DNA of 64,000 nucleotides from Chloroflexota bacterium (GTDB lineage Bacteria > Chloroflexota > Dehalococcoidia > Lucifugimonadales > Lucifugimonadaceae). Both the position numbers and the translations under genes were made by a program. Below are positions 1-8,616 of the stretch, one piece after another. The first letter of the stretch is position 1, and every line of letters begins with the position of its first letter. The notes beneath the pieces were generated by a model that was given only the letters and a program-made list of their open reading frames with translations, had not been told where the DNA came from and did not search any database. The stretch spans positions 1 through 64,000 of the forward strand of contig JAJCYY010000090.1 in assembly GCA_029262735.1 (NCBI GenBank), given 5' to 3'.

Positions 1-276
1 GGTCTTGATCCCAATCTCCTCGATCTCGTGCGAGAGCTTGGGGATGTCTGCCGGGTCGAGAGTGATGGCGTAGTCGGCGTAAGTAACCGTCTGCTCGAGG
101 ATGAGCGTTTCCAGCTCTCGTACCGCAACGTCCGCCGGGACATCCTCGTGCACGATTTCATCGGTCGCCGCAGCCATGGAGCTCATACCCCAGAAGCCGA
201 CTCCAAAAACTGCGATCAGGAGTGCAATAGCGATTCCGAAACCACCGATCAGCTGCGCTCGAATAGTGAGATTCAT
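1..276 (-). CDS. Methyl-accepting chemotaxis protein / HAMP sensor, N-terminal part (runs off the window)
   Basis: An open frame starts at the ATG at 276-274 and runs off the left edge for 92 codons. It begins MNLTIRAQLIGGFG and continues into one hydrophobic segment of about 18 residues (IAIALLIAVFGVGFWG). A helical extracytoplasmic region rich in Glu follows (DEIVHEDVPADVAVRELETL). This layout, a short basic start, one membrane helix and a four-helix-bundle ligand domain, is typical of chemoreceptors and related HAMP sensor proteins. The signalling domain lies outside the window, so a histidine kinase or a cyclase with the same N-terminus cannot be excluded. Confidence 0.6.
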   Translation of the reverse strand, partial: MNLTIRAQLIGGFGIAIALLIAVFGVGFWGMSSMAAATDEIVHEDVPADVAVRELETLILEQTVTYADYAITLDPADIPKLSHEIEEIGIKT

Positions 277-605
277 GATTTTCCTCTGCCGCGATCCCGG
301 ACGGTAGAACCGCCCCCGGTCAGATCCCCACGGACACTGACCAATAGATACAGACTTGATGTGACTCGACTGTCACCTGACGGTCACGCTTTGAAATGTC
401 ACTGATCGGTAACAATTCGGAATCGGTGGTAGCAACAATGCCGGGACGGTGCTGTCCCGACAGTAGTTGCGGAATTACGCAATCCAGGCCGAACGGCGCA
501 GTCACCGAATATGCATATTCGATCGGCAAGACGCTCGCATGTGCGTTACGCTTTCTCACCGCAACCCACGAACCGCCCACGAACCAGGCAAATGGAGATC
601 CAGAA
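277..605. other. Divergent intergenic region with small inverted repeats
   Basis: This gap lies between the receptor-like gene (minus strand) and the DapA-fold gene (plus strand), so it should carry promoters for both. It contains the inverted repeat GTGAC-N6-GTCAC at 361-376, followed by a further GGTCAC at about 382-387, and a short hairpin CGGGAC/GTCCCG at 442-459. The repeated GTCAC units could be an operator but match no site I can name. The plus frame stays open back to 396. That extension has no family character and I treat it as untranslated. Confidence 0.35.
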
Positions 606-1502
606 TTGCCCGTGCCCACTGCCGATCCGATTGTCATAGCGCCCAGCCCCACTCCGTTTACCCAAAACGACCGGGTGGATCTTGCTGCGGTTGAGAGAAA
701 CGTAGAGAGGTGGCTGAAAACGCCGCTTTCCGGCTTCATGCTCAACTCAGAAAACGGTGAGGAATCTTTTCTCAGTGAGAAGGAACGGTTCGACATTATC
801 CGAACAGTCAACGCCGCCAGGGCGGGACAGAAGTTCATCGTTGGAGGCATCGACAATCCGTCGGTCACCGAATCCATTCGCATTGCCGAAGGTCTTGCCG
901 AAGCAGGAGCCGAGTTTGTCCGCGTTCGCATCCCGCGTCTCACCGACGATCCACGCGGCTACTTTGACGAGGTGATACCGCGCCTGCCGGTGCCCGCAAT
1001 CCTGATCAACCAGCCCGCGCCGGGTACGTTTGGCCAGAGCCTGCCACTTGCGGCCGGGTCACCCGAGATGATCGGCGCGGTGTGCGAGATGGAGAACGTC
1101 TACGGTTACATAGCGGGCGGCAACATCAGGTTCGAGTCGATGACGCGCATGCACGTGCCCGCCAGCAAGAAGTTCTGGATTGGCAACGGTGTGCTGCTCT
1201 TGCCCGGAGGGGCAATCGGCGCAAACGGCGCATGCCTGATGTTTGGCAACATAGCGCCAGCCGAATGCATCGAGATGCTGACTCTCACGATGAACGGCGA
1301 GCTTGAGAAGGCTCAGCAGATGCAAAAACGGCTGAACAACGCAGACTGGCAGGTTCTGAGCCGTGGCGCAGCGGGGATCAAGGCGGCGCTGAACCTGATG
1401 GGCTACGAGGGAACGCAGCCCCGAAGGCCGTCAACGCCACTTTCCGAGGAAGAGACCGACAGGCTAGAGCTGGCAATGCGCGAGGCGGGTTTGATCTCTT
1501 GA
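606..1502 (+). CDS. DapA/dihydrodipicolinate-synthase-superfamily protein lacking the Schiff-base lysine
   Basis: About 298 residues, the normal size of a class I aldolase-type (beta/alpha)8 barrel of the DapA/NanA superfamily. The start is the TTG at 606 (or GTG 612): GGAG sits 8 nt upstream, and the length then fits the family, whereas the longer frame from 396 adds about 70 unrelated residues. Superfamily landmarks are recognisable: TPFTQNDRVD near the start, then GFMLNSENGEESFLS where GTTGE is normal, IVGGI, AILINQPAPGT where the LYNxPxRT loop is normal, and NVYGYIAGGN where VGIK is normal. The Tyr of YNxP is Ile134, and the position of the Schiff-base Lys holds Ile169. The two Thr of GTTGE are also replaced. 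The protein is therefore unlikely to do standard pyruvate aldol chemistry. Its role is unknown, perhaps ligand binding or a different lyase reaction. Confidence 0.75.
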   Translation: MPVPTADPIVIAPSPTPFTQNDRVDLAAVERNVERWLKTPLSGFMLNSENGEESFLSEKERFDIIRTVNAARAGQKFIVGGIDNPSVTESIRIAEGLAEAGAEFVRVRIPRLTDDPRGYFDEVIPRLPVPAILINQPAPGTFGQSLPLAAGSPEMIGAVCEMENVYGYIAGGNIRFESMTRMHVPASKKFWIGNGVLLLPGGAIGANGACLMFGNIAPAECIEMLTLTMNGELEKAQQMQKRLNNADWQVLSRGAAGIKAALNLMGYEGTQPRRPSTPLSEEETDRLELAMREAGLIS

Positions 1503-1574
1503 TCTGAGAGATAGACCGCGCCCGCCGCGTAGATCCTCGCTTGAATCCCAACGCTTCGGCAATCATCAAACAGA

Positions 1575-1605
1575 GCGACCGGCGCGCTCAACGCGCGCCG
1601 GTCGC
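1575..1605. terminator. Perfect 13-bp GC hairpin between convergent genes
   Basis: The arms GCGACCGGCGCGC (1575-1587) and GCGCGCCGGTCGC (1593-1605) pair perfectly around a 5-nt loop. It sits between the stop of the plus-strand DapA-like gene and the stop of the minus-strand EF-hand protein. No strong T tract follows on either side, so it may act as an mRNA 3'-end stabiliser as well as a terminator. Confidence 0.6.
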
Positions 1606-1632
1606 CTCTCGATTCGGACTGGTCTGTTAGAC

Positions 1633-2079
1633 CTAGCTTCCTGGTACGTGGATCACCGGACACACGAACGAGGCCACCACACCGCTCTCCCATGCCATTC
1701 CGCTGGCTATCGCCGCTTCAACCTCTTCGGCCGAGTCAAGGTTTCCGCTCCCATTGGCGTCGTGCGCAATGACGGCCGCGTCGTAGTCACCGAAAGAGAC
1801 GTGGCGTACGCGCCACCTGCCGCCGTTGAAGTCACGGTCACCGGGTTTTGCCTCGGCCACGTTCGTCTGCTCCGAGATGTCGTAGATGGTGTCGAAGCTG
1901 CGGTCCGGCGCGCCGGTGTGTGAAAGGTCAGTCGGCGTTCCAACCGTCCTGTACAGCTCGCCGTCCACATAGAAGGCTGGGCCCGTCACGCCGCCTGCAC
2001 CGTTGGCTGAGACCAGTGCTGTCCCGCCGAATGCCGCCAGGGCGGCCACTGTGATCGCAAAAATCCTGAGTCGCTTCAT
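1633..2079 (-). CDS. Small secreted protein with an EF-hand-type calcium loop
   Basis: 148 residues. The start is the ATG at 2079, with AGGAG about 6 nt upstream; the longer frame from 2154 has no such site. The N-terminus MKRLRIFAITVAALAAFGG is a classical Sec signal peptide, with a likely cleavage site around ALVSANG. The mature protein is soluble and acidic. Near the C-terminus HDANGSGNLDSAEEV is a complete 12-residue EF-hand loop: Asp1, Asn3, Ser5, backbone at 7, Asp9 and Glu12. No enzyme family is recognised. A calcium-responsive extracellular binding or structural role is an inference from this loop. The neighbours (DapA-like, enolase) do not suggest a pathway. Confidence 0.65.
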   Translation of the reverse strand: MKRLRIFAITVAALAAFGGTALVSANGAGGVTGPAFYVDGELYRTVGTPTDLSHTGAPDRSFDTIYDISEQTNVAEAKPGDRDFNGGRWRVRHVSFGDYDAAVIAHDANGSGNLDSAEEVEAAIASGMAWESGVVASFVCPVIHVPGS

Positions 2080-2237
2080 CTGAAACTCCTGTATATGCTC
2101 CCGCCAGATTGGACTGAAAAGTTCAGTACACCGCCGCGAAGCTACAGGGAGCATGTGAAAGAGCGCTTTCGATTCTTAACGAAGAATTACAGAACGCTTC
2201 AATGCGACCGAAACCCACAGGCGGGACGAGCAGGAAC

Positions 2238-3413
2238 CTACTCTTCCTGTCCCCGCTTAGCCCAGTTGGCGTTCTCGAACATGTTCAGGCCGGGGTCCGC
2301 AATCACACCGGCACCGGTTCTCTCCGGTGGCTGCGACCGAATGAACTCCTCATCAAGCTCGATGCCCCAACCCGGCTTGTCAGGCACCGGGAAGTAGCCG
2401 TCCACAACCTCCGGGTAGCCTGACCCGGCCTTCTTCACATGCGGATCAGCGAAATCGTTGAAGTGCTCGAGAATCTTGCCGTTTCGCAGCGTCAAACAGA
2501 GGTGCAGTGCAGCCATCGTCGAAACGATTCCGCCCACGTTGTGCGGCGCCACCATGATCGAGTAGATCTCAGCCGTTGAAGCGATCTTCTTCGCCTCGAG
2601 GATTCCGCCAGACTGCGTGATGTCGGTCTGGATGATGTCGACGTTGTTGCTCGCCCAGATCTCCCTGAACTCAGGTGCGCCGTACAGCCGTTCTCCGGTA
2701 GCTATCGGCAAAGAAGTGTGCTGGTGCAATCGGCCGAGCGCGGGTGTGTCGCCCGGCCTCACCGGCTCCTCGATCCAGCCAATGTTGTAGCGCTCGATAT
2801 GCCGGGCGATCTCTCTCGCCTGGTGCGGCGCGAACCGGCCATGCATCTCGATCATCATCTGCGCCCGCGTCCCGGTCACCGCAGAAACAGCCTCGATCAG
2901 GTCCAGCGACCGGTAGAACTCCTCCCGCTCAAGCTCCATGTCGCCATTTCCGAACGGGTCGAACTTCATCGCCCTGTAGCCGCGGTCCATCACCTTCTGC
3001 GCCGCCGCCGCGAATTGCTCCGGCTTCCTCTCCACCGTGTACCAGCCATTCGCGTATGCCGGTACGCGGTCCTTCACCTGGCCTCCGAGGAGCCTGTAAA
3101 CCGGCTGGCCAGTCGCCTTTCCGATGATGTCCCAGAACGCCAGTTCCACCATCGCCAGGCCCGTGTAGACCACTTCACCAGGCTTTCCGAAGTCAAGCAG
3201 CGTCATCCGCCTGTAAAGCGCCTCGATATCGAACGGATCGTGACCGATGAAGTGGCGCTCAACGTCCTTCAGGTACTCAGCGACGGTGTGCGTCTTGCCG
3301 AGCACGCGGGCTTCGCCGATACCCGTTATGCCTTCGTCGGTCTCGATGATGATGTAGCTCAGGTTGCGCCACGGCGTGCCGAGGGCAAGTGTGCGAAATG
3401 CGGTTGTCTTCAT
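2238..3413 (-). CDS. Enolase-superfamily sugar-acid dehydratase (mandelate racemase / galactonate dehydratase type)
   Basis: 391 residues, typical of the mandelate-racemase subgroup, with an N-terminal capping domain and a C-terminal barrel. Visible active-site elements are KFD with Lys150, the first metal-site strand IEMHGRF (Glu189, His191), IEEP (Glu215), GERLYG (Glu241), QTDITQSGG, and APHN with the general acid/base His291. The MHGRF signature and the single catalytic His in APHN resemble D-galactonate and related acid-sugar dehydratases, which abstract the proton alpha to the carboxylate and expel water to give 2-keto-3-deoxy acids. The substrate cannot be fixed from sequence. Upstream lies the divergent Hsp20 gene. 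Such acid-sugar dehydratases fit the other sugar-acid genes in the window (mannonate dehydratase at 44392, aldolase at 19111). Confidence 0.85.
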   Translation of the reverse strand: MKTTAFRTLALGTPWRNLSYIIIETDEGITGIGEARVLGKTHTVAEYLKDVERHFIGHDPFDIEALYRRMTLLDFGKPGEVVYTGLAMVELAFWDIIGKATGQPVYRLLGGQVKDRVPAYANGWYTVERKPEQFAAAAQKVMDRGYRAMKFDPFGNGDMELEREEFYRSLDLIEAVSAVTGTRAQMMIEMHGRFAPHQAREIARHIERYNIGWIEEPVRPGDTPALGRLHQHTSLPIATGERLYGAPEFREIWASNNVDIIQTDITQSGGILEAKKIASTAEIYSIMVAPHNVGGIVSTMAALHLCLTLRNGKILEHFNDFADPHVKKAGSGYPEVVDGYFPVPDKPGWGIELDEEFIRSQPPERTGAGVIADPGLNMFENANWAKRGQEE

Positions 3414-3719
3414 ATCTTCCCGGGTGCGGCTGAGGGTTGGGCTACGAGCCTTTTTATTTGCGAAGCGTCTCTCGAACTCGGTGTCGTTCCAAAGAGCATG
3501 TTCGGCGCATTATCTTACCGGCACCCGGACCGGCTGGCAGCAATGTGGCAAACAACGATAGCAATCTGACGCTCACTCACGCATACATCACGCTCTTCTC
3601 ACGGTCTTCACGCCTATGCCACGCTCCGGCGCTCATCATGTTCATGCAGACGGCACGTCTGCGTCCGGTGAACGCCGACGGTGATTCTCCGGAGACATAT
3701 AGATGCAAGGAGACCCGTC

Positions 3720-4154
3720 ATGAGCATGCAACGGTGGGAACCCTTCGCAGACCTGAGAAAGCTCGAGAACCGGGTTTCACGCCTGTGGAATCGATTTCCT
3801 CCGTTCTTTGGAGAGGGTGCTGAAGAGTGGACGGTTCCGCTCGACATCCGAGAACAGGACGGCACCCTGATCGTCGAGGCATCGGTTCCCGGACTGAAGC
3901 CCGAGGAGATCGACATCCAGATCGAGGACGATGTCCTGACGATCAAAGGCGAGACCAGGACTGAGAAGGAAGAGAAGAAGAAGGGATACCTGCTCAAGGA
4001 GCGTAGTGAAGGCTCTTTCTACAGGTCGGTCCGGCTTCCCGATTCCGTCGACAGTGACAGGGCTGAGTCTACGTACGCAGACGGCATTCTGACGGTGACG
4101 ATGCCGAAGAAGACAGAGACCCAACCGAAGAAGGTGACGATCAGCGTCGGATAG
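3720..4154 (+). CDS. Hsp20 / alpha-crystallin small heat-shock protein
   Basis: 144 residues. The start is the ATG at 3720, preceded by AAGGAG with 7 nt spacing; in-frame codons back to 3681 have no site. After a short N-terminal arm (MSMQRWEPFADLRKLENRVSRL) the alpha-crystallin domain runs from about residue 35 to 130. It includes PLDIREQDGTL, VPGLKPEEIDI and the conserved ADGILTVTMPK (A-x-G-x-L type) motif. The protein ends with a short C-terminal extension. It is an ATP-independent holdase that keeps unfolding proteins soluble for DnaK. No CIRCE or HAIR operator was seen upstream, so its heat regulation is not evident from sequence. Confidence 0.92.
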   Translation: MSMQRWEPFADLRKLENRVSRLWNRFPPFFGEGAEEWTVPLDIREQDGTLIVEASVPGLKPEEIDIQIEDDVLTIKGETRTEKEEKKKGYLLKERSEGSFYRSVRLPDSVDSDRAESTYADGILTVTMPKKTETQPKKVTISVG

Positions 4155-4220
4155 ATGCAGATTGATTGTTTCGGTCGCGCGAACCACCGCGCCCTTGAGG
4201 TTCGTGCGACGTTCCAGGCG

Positions 4221-4250
4221 TGGCCGCGGGCGCAGAATTGCCCGCGGCCA
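4221..4250. terminator. GC hairpin between hsp20 and the GNAT gene
   Basis: The arms TGGCCGCGGGC (4221-4231) and GCCCGCGGCCA (4240-4250) form a perfect 11-bp stem with an 8-nt loop, between two convergent genes. There is no clear T tract. It probably ends transcripts from both sides. Confidence 0.55.
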
Positions 4251-4255
4251 GCGCC

Positions 4256-4753
4256 CTAAAGATCCAACCGGTAGATTGCTATCGGCACACCCTCGACACC
4301 GGTCGGCTTCAGTTCATCCACTTGCCATCCGTGTCGCTCGTAGAGTGTTCGAGCCGCCGTGTTGGCCTGGATCACTCCCAGGATTGCAGTCTCGAAACCC
4401 GCTTCACCCAGGAACGCTTCGGCTGTGTTCATCAGCATGGAGCCGATGCCACGCCTGTGGAAATCCGGGCGAACGTGCATGTTCGTAAGCTGGGCCTCGC
4501 ACCCACTCATTGGAAAGATCCCCACGGTGCCGATAACCGCACCACCTACGACCACCTTCCAAACTCGTGCCCGAGCTTCAGTTTCCGCACGCGCAAGAGA
4601 GCCGCGCCATCGCTCCTCGTATTCAGCCAGGACCCGGCTCTCAACCCATTCCTGAGATGCGAACGGTGCGAACGACACGGTGTGGCTCAGGTAGTGCAAC
4701 TCGGCAAGCGCCACTACATCAGCCGGACACGCAACGATTGACTGAAAACTCAT
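4256..4753 (-). CDS. GNAT-family N-acetyltransferase
   Basis: 165 residues with a single GNAT fold. The acetyl-CoA pyrophosphate-binding motif is clear in NMHVRPDFHRRGIGSML (V-x-P-x-x-R-x-x-G-x-G/A), followed by NTAARTLYERHGWQ, the usual motif B end. The acceptor substrate is unknown. Its ATG overlaps the TGA of the upstream Lon-like protease gene by four bases (ATGA, 4750-4753), so the two are almost certainly co-transcribed and translationally coupled. Acetylation linked to protein turnover is a reasonable guess but not shown by sequence. A GC hairpin follows the stop codon. Confidence 0.85.
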   Translation of the reverse strand: MSFQSIVACPADVVALAELHYLSHTVSFAPFASQEWVESRVLAEYEERWRGSLARAETEARARVWKVVVGGAVIGTVGIFPMSGCEAQLTNMHVRPDFHRRGIGSMLMNTAEAFLGEAGFETAILGVIQANTAARTLYERHGWQVDELKPTGVEGVPIAIYRLDL

Positions 4754-7179
4754 TTCGACGGGTTTGTGAAGTCGCGATAGCCCTCCGCGAACCTCAGCAG
4801 CCGCGCCGCGGCCCGGCCATTAACCGAATCCGGTGGGTAGTTGCCTTCGGCATCGGGCACTCCCGCCTCGACGCCAGTCAGCACTTCGACGCCATCTTCG
4901 ACCGATTTCGCAGAATAGACAGTGAACTGTCCTGCGCTGATCGCCTCAACCACATCAGGCCGCAACATCAGGTTCCGCTCGTTCGATTGCGGGATCAGAA
5001 CGCCGGCAGTCCCCAGAGCCCCTGCCTCTTTGCACAGATCGAAAAATCCTTCGATCTTCTCGTTTACGCCGCCGATAGCCTGGATTTCACCCTTCTGATT
5101 TACCGAGCCGGTCACCGCGATGTCCTGCCTGATCGGCGCGCCCGAAAGTGCCGACAGAATCGAATAGAGCTCGGTGGACGACGCGCTATCTCCGTCGACG
5201 GGTCCGTACGACTGCTCAAACGCAATTGAGATGTTCACTGAGAGAGGGAAGTTTTGGGCGAACCGGTCGCCGAGAAAACCGGCCATGATCAGCACGCCCT
5301 TGTCGTGCGACTTGCCGCTCAACTCAACCTCCCGCTCGATGTTGATGAAGCCGGCGTTGCCCATAAACGCCTGCGTCGTGATCCGGGAGGGCTTGCCAAA
5401 GGCGACATCACCGGCGCTGTACACGGCGAGGCCATTCACCTGCCCGACCTCCGAGCCTTCGAGGTCCACTATCAGCGTGCCCTCGAGAAGCAGCTGCTGC
5501 ATCATCTCCGAGATCTGCCCCGATCTCGATCTGCGCGCCTCCAGGGCTTGAAGAACATGACGGCGCTCTGTGTGCTCTGTTCCTTCGATCGCCGCCATAT
5601 AGGCTGACTCGTGCACAACGTCGACGAGCAGACCGAACCTCGCACTCAGCTTCGCCTGGTGGTCGACGATGCGCATCGAGTGTTCGATGATCGCCACAAC
5701 ACCCTCAGCCGAGAAGTGCTTCAGGCTGTTTTCGTTGCAGATGCCACACACGAACTGCGAATAGGAATGGAGAATGCCGTCGTCCATCGGGAGCTGATGA
5801 TTCAGGTCAGCTCGCACCTTGACGATCTCCCAGAAGTCCGGGTCATAGGCGGCGAGCAGCTGGTAGATCTCCGGCTCTCCCGTGAGCACGATCTTCACCT
5901 GGATAGGTATCGGCTCGGGACGGAGTGGCTGCGGCAGGAAGAAGCCGGGGACCAGGTCTTCCGGGTCTTCTGGCCGCACTTCACCGCCTTTGAGGACCCG
6001 CTTGAGAGCAGGCCAGACCGCAGGATGACTCAGAGCGAGCCTTGCGTCGAGCACCAAATATCCGCCGTTTGCCTGCGCCAGGCTGCCCGCACGGAGCATG
6101 GTGTGGTCGGTAACGTAACCGCCGGCTGTCGGGCGTCGATCAATACTGCCAAACAGGTGGCCGTAGGTCGGGTTGTCCACCATGATTATCGGTGGGCTGA
6201 CGCGGCTGGTGTTGTCGACAAAGACGTTCACCCTGAACGGAAGGCGTGGGTCCGTGAACGGCTGCGGAGGCGCCGGGCTGCCCTCCTCACCAACCCTTCC
6301 GCTGATGATGTTCACCGCGTGTTCGTGCGAATACTTGCGCAGTTCATCGAGAAATTCGGCGGTTTCGTCCGCGCCGATCGACTTGAACCGCTCTACCGCC
6401 GCGTCGAATGCCGGTCCGATAACAGACTCGGTTGCCGTCCGCTGAAACTCCGCAAGCTGCTCCATCGCCTCGCGGTCCGCTTTACGGATCTGGTCCATCG
6501 CTCGTTCGACATCACGGGTAATCTCGCCCCTGACCGTCTCCAGCTTTTTGCGCTGTTCTTCGGAGAGCACAAGGTACTGCTCCTGCGTCATCGGCTTGCC
6601 GTCAATCTTCGGGACCACCGCAATTCCCGCGGGTCCGGCCTGAACCGTGAACTCCTGCTGCTCGGCCAACCGCTCTACTTCCGATATGACCTCACGGCGA
6701 GAGTTCGCAGTCTGCTCATTTAGCGCGCGCACTCGATCGACGTAAGAGTCGTCGCTGAGCGCCGCCGGCAGATCTTTCAGCACAACCTGCAGCAGCCCTT
6801 CAGCCGTGCGTGCAAGTTCCGTAGCAAGCCCCTGCGGTAGCCGAGCCGCAGACGGCTGGTCGATCCGCTCGAAGTTGTGCAGATATACCCAGTCGTGAAA
6901 ATCCTGGCTCCCGTTTGCCACCGTCCTGCGCTCAATCGCCGCTTCCAGGTGGCTCCTGATCACACTGCTCTTGCCCGTGCCGGACATACCGCTGACAAAG
7001 ATGTTGTAACCGGGAGCGTCCATGCCGAGACCGAACTCGATGGCGCTGACAGCCCTCTCCTGCCCGATAAACATCTCAGGTGGCTTGATCTGGTCAGTGC
7101 AGCTGAACGGCAGGTCAGCCGGGTCCATGGTCCAACGGGTCTTCTCCGGTGGGACCCGGAAGTTCGAGATGTCTGTCAC
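4750..7179 (-). CDS. Lon-like ATP-dependent serine protease (AAA_32 / LonB-related)
   Basis: 809 residues from the GTG at 7179, chosen because GGAG lies 8 nt upstream and the family motif PPEKTRW then begins close to the N-terminus. The frame can extend to a GTG at 7257 without a good ribosome site. The Walker A is GMSGTGKS near residue 64-71 (from this start). A long coiled region follows, then the AAA core with GGYLVLDARLAL in the Walker B area. The C-terminal Lon protease domain has the catalytic dyad Ser665 (DGDSAS) and Lys708 (VNEKIEG). The 43-residue spacing is that of classical Lon. The large N-terminal substrate domain of LonA is absent. It would degrade damaged or regulatory proteins in the cytoplasm. 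A GNAT gene is coupled downstream. Confidence 0.9.
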   Translation of the reverse strand: MTDISNFRVPPEKTRWTMDPADLPFSCTDQIKPPEMFIGQERAVSAIEFGLGMDAPGYNIFVSGMSGTGKSSVIRSHLEAAIERRTVANGSQDFHDWVYLHNFERIDQPSAARLPQGLATELARTAEGLLQVVLKDLPAALSDDSYVDRVRALNEQTANSRREVISEVERLAEQQEFTVQAGPAGIAVVPKIDGKPMTQEQYLVLSEEQRKKLETVRGEITRDVERAMDQIRKADREAMEQLAEFQRTATESVIGPAFDAAVERFKSIGADETAEFLDELRKYSHEHAVNIISGRVGEEGSPAPPQPFTDPRLPFRVNVFVDNTSRVSPPIIMVDNPTYGHLFGSIDRRPTAGGYVTDHTMLRAGSLAQANGGYLVLDARLALSHPAVWPALKRVLKGGEVRPEDPEDLVPGFFLPQPLRPEPIPIQVKIVLTGEPEIYQLLAAYDPDFWEIVKVRADLNHQLPMDDGILHSYSQFVCGICNENSLKHFSAEGVVAIIEHSMRIVDHQAKLSARFGLLVDVVHESAYMAAIEGTEHTERRHVLQALEARRSRSGQISEMMQQLLLEGTLIVDLEGSEVGQVNGLAVYSAGDVAFGKPSRITTQAFMGNAGFINIEREVELSGKSHDKGVLIMAGFLGDRFAQNFPLSVNISIAFEQSYGPVDGDSASSTELYSILSALSGAPIRQDIAVTGSVNQKGEIQAIGGVNEKIEGFFDLCKEAGALGTAGVLIPQSNERNLMLRPDVVEAISAGQFTVYSAKSVEDGVEVLTGVEAGVPDAEGNYPPDSVNGRAAARLLRFAEGYRDFTNPSK

Positions 7180-7475
7180 TTGCAGCGCTCCGCAGTATGG
7201 TGTGATCGGCGTTTCGGCATCTGTGTCCCCCAACGGTATCCTGCTGACGATAGGCACGAACCGCGAGATGCAGTCTAACTCCGAGACGGCGATTTCAGGC
7301 TATTGGCCAACTCGATCTATCTCAGACGTCGAATACTCATGGCTCCTTCATGGTCGTGAGCACGAGTTTCACGTCTGCAACACCGTCGGCGGCTAAATTG
7401 GAGAAGACGGAGTAAAGTGGCCCCAGCCGCTGGTGTGGGCGCACGGGTGGCCATGTTTAACAAAGAGGTGAGCAA

Positions 7476-8537
7476 TTGAGTATTAATAAGATTCTTGTGC
7501 CGCTTGACGGATCCGAAAACGCGGAGAAGATCGGCGGCTGGGTCGCAGGTCTCGCACGTGCTCTCGAAGCCGAAGTCGCACTCGTATCCATCGTCAACCC
7601 TGAGAAGATCGAGTTACCGCGTTCGACTGCGGAGCACGGTCACCCAATACCGGGCAAGGCCGGGCCCCACGACCGACCTGGCCGTGAGTCCGTCGAAGCG
7701 TTGGGTGGCGCTGGCGGAATGGTCAGCGGTGCGGGGTTTGCTCCCGGCAGCGGTGGTAGTCCGACGCACGCACCAGCGTTCGGAACACAAATACTCGACC
7801 GGGTGATGCTGGACGCCAACTCCTACGTGGAGAAAGAGGCCGACCGCATGAACGCGGCCGGAGTCAAGACTTCGCACAAGGCGGTCATGGGCGACCCTGC
7901 GGAGGAGATCGTCAACTACGCTCACAGCATCGATGCTGACCTGATCGCTATGGCCACGCACCGGAGTTCCGGAATTGCACGCGGCGTACTTGGCAGCGTC
8001 ACAGACAGAGTTCTGCGCACCGCTGGCATGCCTGTGATGGCCGTCCACCCGGAGAGCCTGACTGCATTCAGCGGAGGCATGGGACAGCCCGAAACGATCG
8101 TAGTGCCGTTGGATGGCTCCGACCGGTCGGCAGGGGTCGTCGATCTTGCACTGGATGTTGCGAAAGCTGTCGGTTCAGAAGTGGTTTTCTTCCGTGTCGT
8201 GCAGTACCCGTACTACGGTGTGACTGCGATCGACGCCTCGTACTTCGACACCGGCTACGCAATCTCGCAGCAGCGCACGGAGGCGGATACCTATCTGCAG
8301 CCGTTCAAAGACAAGGCAGAGTCGATGGGCGTCAACGCGCGGTCACTGGTCGTCACCGGCTCCCCTGCTTCAAGGCTGCTTGAAGAGGTCAAGTCGCTCC
8401 CGCGGCCACTCGTCATCATGAGTACGCGCGGCGAGTCAGGCATAAAGCGATGGGTGCTGGGAAGCGTGGCGGACAAGGTGATCCGCTCTTCCGGCCTGCC
8501 GGTGATGGTCGTGCCGCCGACCGGCGACACCGAGTAG
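7476..8537 (+). CDS. Tandem universal stress protein (two UspA domains)
   Basis: 353 residues. The start is a TTG at 7476 preceded by AGAGGTGAG. Two UspA domains are visible: the first begins INKILVPLDGSENAEKI and the second ETIVVPLDGSDRSAG near residue 207. Both end with the nucleotide-binding pattern, RGVLGSVTDRVL and KRWVLGSVADKVI, so both halves look ATP-binding. A Gly/Pro-rich insert at about residues 60-105 in the first domain is unusual; it holds runs such as GGAGGMVSGAGF and is probably a flexible loop. Usp proteins modulate survival under stress or energy limitation. The gene is monocistronic, and a strong terminator follows. Confidence 0.9.
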   Translation: MSINKILVPLDGSENAEKIGGWVAGLARALEAEVALVSIVNPEKIELPRSTAEHGHPIPGKAGPHDRPGRESVEALGGAGGMVSGAGFAPGSGGSPTHAPAFGTQILDRVMLDANSYVEKEADRMNAAGVKTSHKAVMGDPAEEIVNYAHSIDADLIAMATHRSSGIARGVLGSVTDRVLRTAGMPVMAVHPESLTAFSGGMGQPETIVVPLDGSDRSAGVVDLALDVAKAVGSEVVFFRVVQYPYYGVTAIDASYFDTGYAISQQRTEADTYLQPFKDKAESMGVNARSLVVTGSPASRLLEEVKSLPRPLVIMSTRGESGIKRWVLGSVADKVIRSSGLPVMVVPPTGDTE

Positions 8538-8556
8538 CTGCCAGATAGCGAATGTG

Positions 8557-8597
8557 AAGAAGAGGGCAGCCCGTACAGCTGCCCTCTTCTTTTTTTA
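8557..8597. terminator. Strong intrinsic terminator after the Usp gene
   Basis: The arms AAGAAGAGGGCAGC (8557-8570) and GCTGCCCTCTTCTT (8578-8591) form a 14-bp perfect stem with a 7-nt loop. A T tract runs on to about 8597. It lies between convergent genes and can serve the plus strand well; the A-rich 5' arm may let it serve the minus strand too. Confidence 0.85.
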
Positions 8598-8616
8598 TTG
8601 CGGTTCTGTGACCGGC

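Noticed and set aside
396-605. Upstream extension of the DapA-like gene to an ATG at 396
   Set aside because: The extra 70 residues do not fit the barrel family, while TTG 606 has GGAG at 8 nt.
2718-3569. A 283-codon plus-strand frame opposite the enolase-type gene
   Set aside because: Antisense shadow; the minus strand encodes a complete enolase-superfamily protein.
5611-6723. A 370-codon plus-strand frame inside the Lon-like protease gene
   Set aside because: It is antisense to a gene with full catalytic motifs, rich in Arg/His/Asp as expected from high-GC reverse frames, and shows no domain or ribosome site.
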